Assembly (NCBI GenBank): GCA_014925825.1
Contig: JACGCK010000254.1
Span: 1 to 58,533, forward strand
Reading direction: 5' to 3'
DNA length: 58,533 nucleotides
DNA from: Pholiota molesta
Lineage: Eukaryota > Basidiomycota > Agaricomycetes > Agaricales > Strophariaceae
Positions within the stretch are counted from its first letter, which is position 1. The number at the start of each line of letters is the position of its first letter. Below, in pieces: positions 1 through 9,803 of the stretch. A model generated the notes under the pieces. The model was not told the DNA's origin, searched no databases, and was given only the letters and a program-made list of their open reading frames with translations. A program made the position numbers and the translations under genes.

Positions 1-1
1 G

Positions 2-403
2 GTGGCGCGAAAACGCACAAAGGATGTAGGGAGGAAAGCACAAGCAGATGCCAGAAATGCCGCGCTCAATGCTCTTCAACTCGAGTTGGACATTGAAAAA
101 CTCACCGATGGCCTGAAGACAACTGGGAAGAATATTCAAAAAGTCAACGAGATCCGCCTGCAGATGAACTGGCATAGACGACACGACAGCAGTATTCCGT
201 CAAAAACAAAAATCAACGAGATGAATAAGGACGGCGTACTTCAAGAGCTCATCAAGATCATCAAGCGGCTTCCCGCAGACTTTTCAGCTGCTCAGTTTCA
301 AGATATTCAGCCTGTTCAACCAGAACAGCATGCGAGTATTTCGAAGGGCGTGGACTGGGAGGAAGCAGAGGATAGGGAAGACGCGGACATGAAGGAAGAT
401 TGA
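2..403 (+). CDS. C-terminal part of a protein, possibly KDZ transposase
   Basis: An open frame enters from the left edge and stops at 401-403, so only the last ~130 residues are visible. The stretch is lysine-rich, with a charged helix, then a segment around EIRLQMNWHRR and INEMNKDGVLQELI, and ends in an acidic tail. Tails with an LQ-x-x-WHR segment followed by a short Lys/Leu helix are what I remember from Kyakuja-Dileera-Zisupton (KDZ) transposases of mushroom genomes. No catalytic residues lie in the visible part, so the name is a guess. If right, it would place a KDZ element directly beside the TET/JBP gene neighbourhood. It could equally be any coiled-coil protein. Confidence 0.4.
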   Translation: MARKRTKDVGRKAQADARNAALNALQLELDIEKLTDGLKTTGKNIQKVNEIRLQMNWHRRHDSSIPSKTKINEMNKDGVLQELIKIIKRLPADFSAAQFQDIQPVQPEQHASISKGVDWEEAEDREDADMKED

Positions 404-880
404 AAAAAGAAGGTTCTCTCGCAATCATTCATCACTTTTTAACGTAGCTACTTGCCTCCATAGAACTACTATCTACTTAATGAATAATCCACTGGTGAAC
501 TGCAGTGGACGCGACTCTTCGAGTCTGCGTCGCATACTGATAACGCCTGATAACGCACCCGGGCTTATCGGCTGACGAGATCAGGCGGTTGGTCTATTTT
601 TGTTCCAGCCACATTTCCTGTTACATTTTTTTCGCAGGCATTGCCGGACCCCAATAATTAAGTACTCCCATGCATCTGGCACGGGCACTTCTCCCTTTCT
701 GCCATTTCGTCCCCCAGCGCTTTCTTCGACAAGCAGCGATGCCATCCACTAACTAGTAGCACGTACACTGTTTCCCCTATCGCTCGGGTATCTTTGCTTA
801 CCAAGCTATAGTGATCGCGATGTGTAGGCGGCGGGCTGCACGTTGCGTTTTCACCCACAACCCCCAACGATTCAAGTGCC
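404..880. other. intergenic, no gene recognised
   Basis: AT-rich 3' flank followed by a GC-rich stretch. The open frames here lie antisense to or out of frame with the gene that starts at 881. I see no convincing coding exon or RNA gene. Confidence 0.5.
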
Positions 881-1793
881 ATGAGCCGTACATACTCCCC
901 CACCCCTTCGCCATCCCGCACCTCACTGCCCCCAGTGTTCGACGAAGGTTCGCAACTGCCCGAATCCCAGTTCGAAGGGACGGAACTCAGCGTGTCTTCC
1001 ACTCTGGTGAACTCAAGCATGGTGGTGGACGAGATCGGCGGGCCCATGTCCCCAGGCCCTCATCATGCCGCCGACAATGCCGAGGACATGTCGTTTAGTG
1101 GCTGGGCATACCGGGGCAAGGGGACAAGGGGTCGCCCAGTGAGGCTGAGCACTCGCAGGGGGCAATCCCTCATCAAGACGTGCGTATCTTTACATATTGC
1201 ATCCATCTTTATCTAACTAATAACTTTCCAGGATGTTACGCCCTGGGGGAGCCTTGGACTCTCAAACCGGGTCCCAACAGTGGCTCGAAAACGAGATTGG
1301 CCCCATCGCCTCGGATTCATCTCCTGCTGAGCCTTCTCAAGCCCCAGCCGCACAAAGTGCCAAGCCCATTGGCCCCTCAAGCCCCACCGCATCAGAGGAG
1401 GAGGAGGATCCCAACGACTTCTTCCATCCAAACCACGAGTTCCAGACTCAAATCACCCGGGCCAATCATCACTTCCGCCAAGCCAGCTTCATCTACCACA
1501 CCCTCCTCCACAACCATCAGCGCCTCGAGCAGGAATGCGCTACACTTCGACAGTGGCACGAAGAGCACAAACACTGTGGCGGCCCCACCTTTGCTGCTCT
1601 TCAACACGCGCGCGACGAAGAGGCACTCGCCGCCTCTGCGCTCGAAATCCAAGACCTCAAGCTTTGGCGCGAAGAGCATTTGGAATATGTGGCAGACCTT
1701 AAGGCCAACTACCAGAAGGTATTAGATGAACTCGCAGCGGCCCAAGCTTTCATCGCCTCGATGCGCGCCAGGCCTGCTGGGGTGGACGCATAA
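881..1793 (+). CDS. hypothetical coiled-coil protein (2 exons)
   Basis: Two exons, 881..1179 and 1232..1793, are joined by a 52-nt GT-AG intron with a CTAAC-like branch site. The join keeps the frame and gives 286 aa. The N-terminal half is Ser/Pro-rich and low in order (MSRTYSPTPSPSRTS start), with acidic patches. The C-terminal ~110 residues form a Gln/Glu/Ala-rich helix with heptad-like spacing, probably a coiled coil, ending in RPAGVDA. No enzymatic motif is visible. Short Ser/Pro plus coiled-coil proteins of this shape are common lineage-specific genes in Agaricomycetes. Function unknown. Confidence 0.6.
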
Positions 1794-1818
1794 ATTTAAA
1801 TTTCAATGTAATTACAAT

Positions 1819-2933
1819 TTATTCCTGCCCAATTACATATCCTCGTCGTGGCCGAATTCCCCGTGCGCGCCTAGCTGCGAGACTCTGCTCTCTCGCCGCC
1901 TCCTCATCTAAATGCTTATCTACTAAATATCGAAGGAGAACAAAATCATGGTGCCGGAGATATGGGTTCAGAAAAAAGAGCTCGCCTCGTCGAGAACCTT
2001 GTCTGCCGTCCAGCGGGATTTCGACAGCGCGATGGTAGACCTTGCGCAAGGCGTCCATGTTTTGCTGCTGCTCCCATGCCGTCGTCGCCTGTGGGAGGTA
2101 CGGTGGGTGTTGGTGATGGAAGTGATGGGGTGATAGGGACTGAGAGGGAATGTGGTATTCGCCGCTTTTCAGGAAATGGATATAGCCACTCCATATCTAT
2201 AGAGCTGGAACTCATGTTAACGAGGCTCGTGTTCGTGTCCGGAAAAACATGCTGATCCCCCTCTTTGATGATGTTGACGATGGTTTTCTTCATGAAAAGG
2301 CCCCTATCTAAAATATTGAGGTATTCTTCGTAGTCCGAGAAGTAGTTGATAAATATTGCAGATCACGGCAGTTATGAAACTCTCATGGAGCTGACTCACA
2401 AAGATTGCGACAATCTGTTCTGTAGGCCGTGTATAGATGCGATCGTTTCGGTTTTCGGGGTGGTGGTGATGTTCCTCATGAACATTTGGAGCAGGAGAAA
2501 AAAGAAGAGAACACACCGTCTTTAACAGCCCAAACTCGCTTGAGCTTGAGCTTTGCTTGAAGAGGATCCCAAACCTCCCTTAACTGTGCTTGAGATTTGC
2601 TTTCCTCGTTCTCAAAGCGTTCGGCAGTGTTGTACGTGTCATCAAGATCGTTTTGGAATATTAACGCACCGGTATGAAGCCAAGGGCCACAGATTATGCA
2701 AAACCTGTGGCCCGCCTTGATAAGGAAGGCCTCCGGACTGTGACCCGGGCCTCCGGATGCCTGATCATTGCTGCCGCTGTCTTCATCGTCGCTGTGTTCG
2801 GTCCTGGTGCGCTTGCGTGGGAGCTGAGAGGTGTCGAGCGAGTCATTGGCAGACTCAATATCCACGTTCGAGAACGGGAAGGTTTTGGGAAGGTTTAGAA
2901 TCAATTATTGAGGGGCTGATATACTAAATTCAT
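1819..2933 (-). CDS. hypothetical protein, gene model uncertain
   Basis: The most convincing part is 2853..2517: acidic and Ser-rich, then a segment with HRFCIICGPW and a helical Lys/Glu-rich region. A likely first exon is ATG-AAT-TTA at 2933..2925, followed by an intron to 2854. A donor at 2516 leads to a small Pro/Arg-rich exon. The 3' part is ambiguous. One frame stays open from about 2300 to 1946, while another, ending at 1819, gives a more protein-like sequence (LNPYLRHHDFVLLRYLVDK). Either an intron I could not place or a frameshift separates the two. Family not recognised. Convergent with the gene ending at 1793. Confidence 0.4.
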
Positions 2934-3326
2934 GGTAAGAACGTGCAAGAACATGAGAGTTTAATACCGCACGTATCGATTTTATGATGATGTGACCCAT
3001 TCACAGTGCTGACTTATTCATCCTTCCAACTTGCTTCCATCTCATTCTTTTGTGCCATATATACCATTCTTGATACAGACTACCAATGCATGTGTTTGGG
3101 TTCACAGTTCCAATTTCGTTCATTCGCGCTCACTGGAACAGGCCCTCTCCTACTATTATGTACTTTGATATTTGTTAGAATGTTGCCAGAGAAGCATGTT
3201 TGGGGACCATGTAGGACTCATGAATAGGAAAGGTTGAGCCATAGCGAATGGCACTCAAAATTCCGAACAAACACATACTGGCTGTGATGATATCATTGGT
3301 GAGCATCTATTAAATAAGATCATGGT
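2934..3326. other. intergenic, no gene recognised
   Basis: AT-rich sequence between the gene starting near 2933 on the minus strand and the fold-back element. A short plus-strand open frame (3006..3227) has no recognisable features and is probably chance. Confidence 0.45.
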
Positions 3327-3333
3327 ACAAGCT
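3327..3333. repeat. target-site duplication, left copy
   Basis: ACAAGCT directly precedes the inverted-repeat element and is repeated exactly at 4609-4615 after it. Confidence 0.75.
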
Positions 3334-4608
3334 TATGGCGGTCCGTCTGTGGAAAAATTCCCCCGAACATTTTAGGGTTTAGTTACATGTCCGGAAACAT
3401 TTTGTGGTAAATTAAGAAAACATTTGACTGCCCCGAAAACACTTCTTTACTACCATGAAAACATTTCTTGATTCTCCTAAAAATTCTAGTTGCCCCGGAA
3501 ACATTTTAGCTTGATTTTAGCTGCCCCGAAAACATGTCATTGCTCCCCGGAAACACTTTATGAGTGGCCGTAAACATTTGGAGCATTTTATTGACCCCCG
3601 TAAACATATTCAAGTACTTTATTCACTTTCCGAGAACATATTGTGCACCCGGAAACATTTATTGGCGCCCGTAAACACTTTGACTACTTGCACGAACATT
3701 ATGATAATGATCTTGCCGTGATGCCGTTATTACCTAATTGATGTCGGCTTGAGGGCGCTGGCGCGCTCAGCGCGCCAACAGCCTGTAGCCTCCAGGGGCC
3801 ACGGCGCGTACGGGCGTGCTCTGATGCAGAACCTAGGCCAGCCTATGCCTCGCAGCGCATGACGCGTGACAGCCAGCGCCAAAGGCTTCGCGTCGTCGGT
3901 GATGCACCCACCCCGCCTTTAAGCTTCCAGCTAGCTTTTTCCTAGCATTTGCATGCTCGATAATAGTACATATATCTAATTAGACACATGTAAGGATAAA
4001 GTATAGTGTTATAGAAGCCTTTTTAGACTGGGGGTTGCATCACTGACGACGCGCGGCCTTTGGCGCTGGCTGTCACGCGTCATGCGCTGCGAGGCATAGG
4101 CTGGCCTAGGTTCTGCATCAGAGCACGCCCGTACGCGCCGTGGCCCCTGGAGGCTACAGGCTGTTGGCGCGCTGAGCGCGCCAGCGCCCTCAAGCCGACA
4201 TCAATTAGGTAATAACGGCATCACGGCAAGATCATTATCATAATGTTCGTGCAAGTAGTCAAAGTGTTTACGGGCGCCAATAAATGTTTCCGGGTGCACA
4301 ATATGTTCTCGGAAAGTGAATAAAGTACTTGAATATGTTTACGGGGGTCAATAAAATGCTCCAAATGTTTACGGCCACTCATAAAGTGTTTCCGGGGAGC
4401 AATGACATGTTTTCGGGGCAGCTAAAATCAAGCTAAAATGTTTCCGGGGCAACTAGAATTTTTAGGAGAATCAAGAAATGTTTTCATGGTAGTAAAGAAG
4501 TGTTTTCGGGGCAGTCAAATGTTTTCTTAATTTACCACAAAATGTTTCCGGACATGTAACTAAACCCTAAAATGTTCGGGGGGAATTTTTCCACAGACGG
4601 ACCGCCAT
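3334..4608. mobile_element. 1.28-kb fold-back (MITE-like) element with ~575-bp inverted arms
   Basis: The left arm (about 3334-3908) reappears as reverse complement at about 4032-4608 with only a few differences (for example CGAAGCC against CGCGGCC near the loop). Roughly 120 bp of unpaired AT-rich sequence lie between. The ends are TATGGCGGTCC and its complement. The flanks repeat ACAAGCT (3327-3333 and 4609-4615), a 6-7 bp target-site duplication. The outer ~400 bp of each arm carry many copies of a short motif (TGTTTCCGG, TGTTTTCGG, TGTTTACGG) every 25-35 bp, as expected for subterminal transposase-binding repeats. The inner arm is GC-rich with its own small palindrome GGCGCGCTGAGCGCGCC. 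No transposase is inside, so it is non-autonomous. Confidence 0.85.
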
Positions 4609-4615
4609 ACAAGCT
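4609..4615. repeat. target-site duplication, right copy
   Basis: Exact copy of the 7-bp sequence at 3327-3333, flanking the other end of the fold-back element. The element end lies about 190 bp beyond the ras2 stop codon. Confidence 0.75.
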
Positions 4616-4803
4616 ATGCTATAGCAGAGAAAACATGTACAGAAGACGCAATGTGGTGTATGTGGCAAGGGGATATAATAAAGCAGAAAGGAAGGCATTC
4701 ATGAAAGTGTGGGCTGCAGATGAAACAACAAGAAACAAAAAAAAAAGATTATGGTATCATAAGAAAAAAAGCGGTAAAGAGCCCAATCCCAGAAGAATGT
4801 CCC

Positions 4804-5660
4804 CTACATTATCACGCACTTTGACTTCTTTGACTTTTTGGGGGGTGCACTAGGGACACCAGGTCCTATGGCCCTGGAGACTCGTAGTGCGCGCACGAGG
4901 TTTAAGAAAACGGGGTCAACATTAAATGCTGTCTTAGCCGAGGTCTCGATGAACTCGCAGCCAAACTGACGTGCCAATGCGGCACCTTCTTCCTTGGAAA
5001 CTTCTCGTTCGTACTTCTTGTCAATTTTGTTCCCAACGAGCACGAATATGGGGTCTCCTCGCTTGACACGCTTCACAGACTGCCTGAAACTCTCAAGGCG
5101 ATCAAAGGTTGACCTTGATGTAACCGAATAAACGAGGAGAAACCCTTCGCCTTCACTGAAGGTAATGAGAGTAAGAAGAAGACGGAGAAGAAAGACAGAA
5201 ACAAACTCACCGGACCCATTGGTCCCGCAAAGTGGCATATTCCTCTAATATGGGGGATCAACGACAATTTCATGGGAGAGAATGAGATGCACACCTTGTC
5301 CAGCAGTATCGATGACTTCTACAAAACACATGTGATTGTCTACTACAAGTTGTTTTCGATACGCGTCCTCGATCGTAGGGTCATAAGTCTGGTAAGGATA
5401 GTGATCAGTGATGATATAACAGCAAAATGAGGCCAAGCTTACTTCTGTGAGAGGAATGAGGGCAAATGCGAAGTTTGGATGTCAAGAGAAGGGCAGGGAA
5501 GACTAGAGGTAACACCGACCAACGAAGCAGTTGAGGGTGAACTAGGGGGAATTGAACGGTGTCGTACGGGCGGCAAGAGGGGTAAAGAGCATACCTGAAC
5601 TGCGAGGGCAGTTTTGCCTACACCACCATCCCCAAGAACTGCTATTCTCCAATTATCCAT
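4804..5660 (-). CDS. ras2: Ras2-type small GTPase with a 2-nt micro-exon
   Basis: Exons 5595..5660, 5520..5541, 5443..5444, 5295..5388, 5211..5244 and 4804..5155 give 189 aa in frame. Membrane-bound GTP switch for growth and morphogenesis signalling. Visible motifs: P-loop GDGGVGKT (residues 10-17), effector loop YDPTIED, DTAGQEE (switch II), NKID for base recognition, SAK loop, then a Lys/Ser-rich tail and CaaX box CVIM for farnesylation. [13 protein letters not shown] and the insert around TLRDQWVRE are typical of the basidiomycete Ras2 group rather than Ras1. The frame between FVE and TYDP works only if a 2-nt exon (AA, 5444-5443), flanked by CAG and GTAAG, is spliced in. All other introns are ordinary GT-AG of 50-75 nt. 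The fold-back element lies just downstream. Confidence 0.92.
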
Positions 5661-7076
5661 TTAGACGAACTTATAAGCGGGCGCGGATGACAGAGTGGGG
5701 AGGGGGTACCCCTGAAGGGGGAAGGAAAGCGAGAGGCCGTATATGAAAGCTGCAGAGAATCGTCGCCGTCGAGGTCGTGGGGGGTCGTAAAGAGAGGCTC
5801 AGAGAGGATACGGCAGCCAGCCAACGAACAGAGAAAGTTGGTTTGCCGCTGAACAAATTACGTCCTAAGTATGTCAAAATCCTCCCGTTCCGTCATATCC
5901 CCATCCGGCCGTCTTCGGCGCGGATTCCTTTGCGCACATTTCCTTCTCTCATACGCGAATCCAGCTCTGCTCGTTGCACCACATACCATCCGTCCACTTC
6001 TCTGCTCGCATGGACAGCAATAACTGCCCAAAACAATTCATGGAACCTGAGAAGCGCATGATTGCAAATCTTAAAAACAGCGCCTCAGGCAGCGGCCGTA
6101 CACATGCCTACACCGTTCGCTTCCCTCATATCGTAGCCGCCCTCCGCTGCCACACCCGCCGTCTCCCGCCGTTCGCCCTGGACTTCGATGACGGCGATTC
6201 CAGGTGTTAACAACGGAGTGCGCGCGCCGCCCTCTCCCAGTGATATCAGCTCGTTCTCTTAATCCTAGCTTATCTCCTCAAGGGCAGTAGGATTAAGTGT
6301 ACCCTTTGTATTATAGTCAATGCAAGCCTAAGGCTACCAATAAATTTAATCCTATCCTACTCTAGCCTACTTTGAATTGATTTGCAGTACGATTGACTCT
6401 ACCATTTAAGTCTACAAATAATCCTAAGGGCCTACAAACAAATCTATTGGAAGGGGCAAAACAAGAAGAAAACCACAAGGGCAAAGAACAAGAGAAAACC
6501 ACCTAAGAGGAAGCGCATAGAAGAGTCAGAGGAGGAGGACGACGACGACAACGACAACGATAACAGTGATGGAAGTGGTGATAGTGGTAGTGACTAAGTA
6601 GTAATTTTATTGTTTGACTGACACGAACATGTGAACACTGCGGCCACTGGGACGATATTTAGACTGGGTGCACTTGCGGCAGCCACTGGCCACAGAATCC
6701 TGCCAGTCATATCGCCACACCTTGCTGCACATAAGTGCAGTTGGCAATTCCACTTGCCGCAGCCCGCTGCCGGTTATCGGCCCGCCTTGCCGCTTCGGGC
6801 CGCGCTTTGGATGGGGTGCACATGAAGAGACCGTGGTTGCAATCATGTATGTTCAATGTAACCACTGTACATAGTCTGGCAACTGCTGCCAAAGGTAAGC
6901 CTGTATTCTCACTACTTAGGTCAATTCCAAAAAGACCAAGAACGAAACATAAGATTAAAAACTAACTGCTAATAAGCAGTTAGCTACAGGAGGCGACTTT
7001 GGTACAACATATAAAATAAAATAGTGTTCGGAGGGGCCCAGGCGCATCACGAAAATGCCAGCAACAGGCGCAACCT
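5661..7076. other. ras2 upstream region and transposon debris
   Basis: GC-rich promoter-side sequence of ras2 (5661-6200) with only short, unconvincing open frames. AT-rich sequence with repeated TAATCCTA/TAGGATTA words follows (6260-6430). Then come a transposase-like tail (separate entry) and a GCCGC/TTGCCGC-rich patch near 6660-6830. No intact gene found. Confidence 0.5.
6396..6597 (+). pseudogene. remnant of a Lys-rich/acidic protein tail, transposase-like
   Basis: One frame stays open from about 6396 to TAA at 6595-6597. It reads as a basic run (KKKTTRAKNKRKPPKRKR) followed by an acidic run of Glu/Asp and a Ser/Gly/Asp end. Basic-then-acidic tails like this close many fungal DNA-transposon transposases, but no catalytic part is present upstream, where the frame meets stops. 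I read it as a decayed fragment, family unknown. Confidence 0.35.
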
Positions 7077-7985
7077 TCACTGATCCATGCGACCCACTTC
7101 CTCTTCCTTGATTTTCCACTTTTCGTCGTCGCTTTCCACCTTGACCGTTCCATCCTTGTCCTCACAATCAGATGATGCACAAAAAAGGTTCTGGGATGCA
7201 GGGATGCCTTCCAGTTGGCCATCTCTGAAGGGCTGGGCGCGTCTGCACCCATCGATGGCGTGCGCGGCTGGGAAGGTGGTTCGGGGAATGTAGAGCCCTT
7301 GGCCCTCGTCGATGTATATGCCTTGCGCGTTGTGGACCATAACTGGGCATAAATCAGAAAGAGAACCAACGGACAATGATACACTCACCTGAGGCGGGCT
7401 CGGTGGTTGTAAAGCCCTCCGCCGGAACGAAGTGGACGATGAACGGCTTCTTGACAGCGGGAGCCGAGGAAGGCGATGCCTGCTCATGGAGGAACCAGAA
7501 GACGTTGGTCTCCCGAAGTCGCGGAGGAGGCGCGTTGAGGGGAAAGAAATCATCGTTGCACCAGCAAGAGGCGCGGTGGTCCTATAGTAAATACAAAATC
7601 AGTAACACAGAAAAAAATGACAGAAGAATACGCACTATGCTGCGGGAAAGACGCTCCAGATACCAAGGGGAATTCTTGTAGACCTTCCGAATCTCGAGGT
7701 GTTTATCCAGCAGGCGAGACATGGAATAAGAAAAGCGCGCCACTTGTTCGCAGTAGTAGATTGAGCATGGATTAGAAGTCACCCAGGCGGACTGAATGGT
7801 AATCAGATTAGATAGATGCTGATGTATTGATAAACGACACTTACCAAGATGGGGGGAACTATGTTCAGCGCGTGGAGGGCGTCGCGTTGTTGGGGGGACT
7901 GATCATTGAAACCAGCGACGGCCTTCCTTAGAACACTTCGAAGCGGGGCGGCGTAGACGATCTGAATGTTCACGGTCTGAGACAT
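7077..7985 (-). CDS. hypothetical protein, 251 aa (4 exons)
   Basis: Exons 7845..7985, 7636..7791, 7389..7581 and 7077..7342 join in frame with three GT-AG introns of 46-54 nt. I start at MSQTVNIQ (7985). An in-frame ATG at 8000 would add five residues. The protein has a helical N-terminus, a Cys/Trp-containing middle (ASCWCNDDFFPLN), a Pro-rich linker and an acidic Lys/Glu C-terminus (KIKEEEVGRMDQ). No domain recognised. It has the same orientation and compact intron style as the minus-strand gene run starting at 9.8 kb, so it may belong to the same neighbourhood. Confidence 0.65.
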
Positions 7986-9803
7986 CACAGTAGTGGGCAA
8001 TGGGAGAGGAGCGAAAGAAAAGAAAGAAAGAAAGAAATAATGAAGTCAGTGCTGACGCTCTTAAATACACAGGAAACTGGGCGATCACTTCCATGGATGA
8101 CTACCGAACTTCAATGATAGTAGTGATGATAAACATCGAGACTTGTAGGTAATCGTTCTCATTTGGTATATCAAAAGCTAAAGGGAGGTGATCTCCTTGA
8201 GACACATATTGTAACTTCCCCGGATCCGGGCTTCTACAAGTCATAGCGAGTTAAAGAAGCTGGAAACAAGGTCTGAAGAAGACAAAGAAGTGTGCTAAAA
8301 ATAGAAATTCGAACAACACGGCCATAGAACAGAATCGGACAGCTAGCCAGGAGGGGCCTCGTACAGCAGAGCAACGAGCATACAAAAATGAGAGGATTGA
8401 CACCCATATTGTATAGGGTTAGAGATGCTTGAGCATGAGCGAGGCGCTGAGAGGGCGTTACTATGTCTGAAAACAAGCTTTAGAAGCACGGACAAACTCG
8501 GAATACTAAACAAATTCATTCAGAAAAGGATATCTAACGTTGCAAATCTAAGCGCAGTGTGAGCCTCGTGCACATAAAAGAAGATGCAAAAGGAAGGCAA
8601 CGACGGAGCCGTTAAACATCCAGGAGATTATCCCGTGGGGCCCGAAGATCTGTCAGTGCTGGATGGCTAGACCAATATTGTACCTAAGGAACGCCTGCAC
8701 ATAATAGTAAAGATTGAAGTCTTTTCCAGTGCTAGTAGACGTGGTGCACTTGGCGATTCCACTTGCAGCAGCCGCTGCCAGTTATCGGACCGCCTCGCCG
8801 CAGACAGACTTGGCGCATGTGCCGTAGCACGCGGCAGGCCATCGGGCCGCCTTGCCACTTCGGGCCGCTGTTTGCCGCTAACACATTTTGTGTAAGTTGG
8901 TTGGATTGGCGGCATAACCAAGGCAAATTCGGGCCGCTATTGCCATATAGGGCCGCTTCTGTAACTTAGTCATGCCCCACATTCATATACACTTGGCGGA
9001 CCTGCGGTATTACTATGCCGCTTCGGCCCATAGGGAATTGTGATTCATAGAAAAGTTTCTTTTATTGCCACATGGCTTTACAATGCCGGTCATTGCCAAT
9101 GTATTACCACCTTACCGCTTCAATGCCTCAACCAAAATGAGTGCCATTAGTCTTCCCAACATACCTGCTAATGGGAAACACCTTTTGGAATAGTGAACTG
9201 AGTTCCTAATCATTCTCCTACCACAAGCATGGGACATCCTCATCACATCCCTAACACACCTAGATACTCAAAAGTGAAAAATTTCTTCCCACCAAAACTA
9301 CCTACTACTTTACAGCTACTACTAATACCGCATTTCAACCTAACTCGCACCGGCGCACGGCAATAACGCTTGCCAATATAATACCGCATTTCAACCTAAC
9401 TCGCTCCGGCCCACGGACATACCGCTGCCGCAAATTATCCCTCTTGCCAATTCTTCGGCGGTAGATGGGTAGATAGCATTGCCTAATCCAACTGGTGAAC
9501 AGTGGTTTCATTCTTATCCCATTGGGAATGGGAGTTCACTTGTACAAATTATCACTCTTATCGAAAAGTTCCACGTTATTTCACCCCAGCCACGTTCATA
9601 TATGGGATTGATTCACCTCGAACGAATTTCTTCTTGGTACTTTGTTCGCCACCTTATCTTACCCTTTTTTATCAATGACTTTGAGGTTCAATCAATGTCC
9701 GAAAAGTCAATGCCGACTTGGGGCGGCTTTCAAGATTCCCAAGTACAAAATTATTTACAAAAAAAAAACGCGCCCCTCCTCTGAACGTTTTTCATCGTTC
9801 ATC
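7986..9803. other. gene-poor stretch with GCCGC-type repeats
   Basis: No believable exon in about 1.8 kb. From 8730 to 9450 the sequence is sprinkled with TTGCCGCT, GGGCCGCT, TACCGC and similar words. A local duplication shares AATACCGCATTTCAACC at about 9333 and 9380. The last ~100 bp resemble the 3' flank of the second zinc-cluster gene near 22.4 kb, so they belong to a duplicated segment. Confidence 0.5.

Noticed and set aside
4572..4853. Plus-strand open frame starting in the fold-back element
   Set aside because: It begins in the inverted-repeat end and runs over the ras2 stop on the other strand; no protein-like features.
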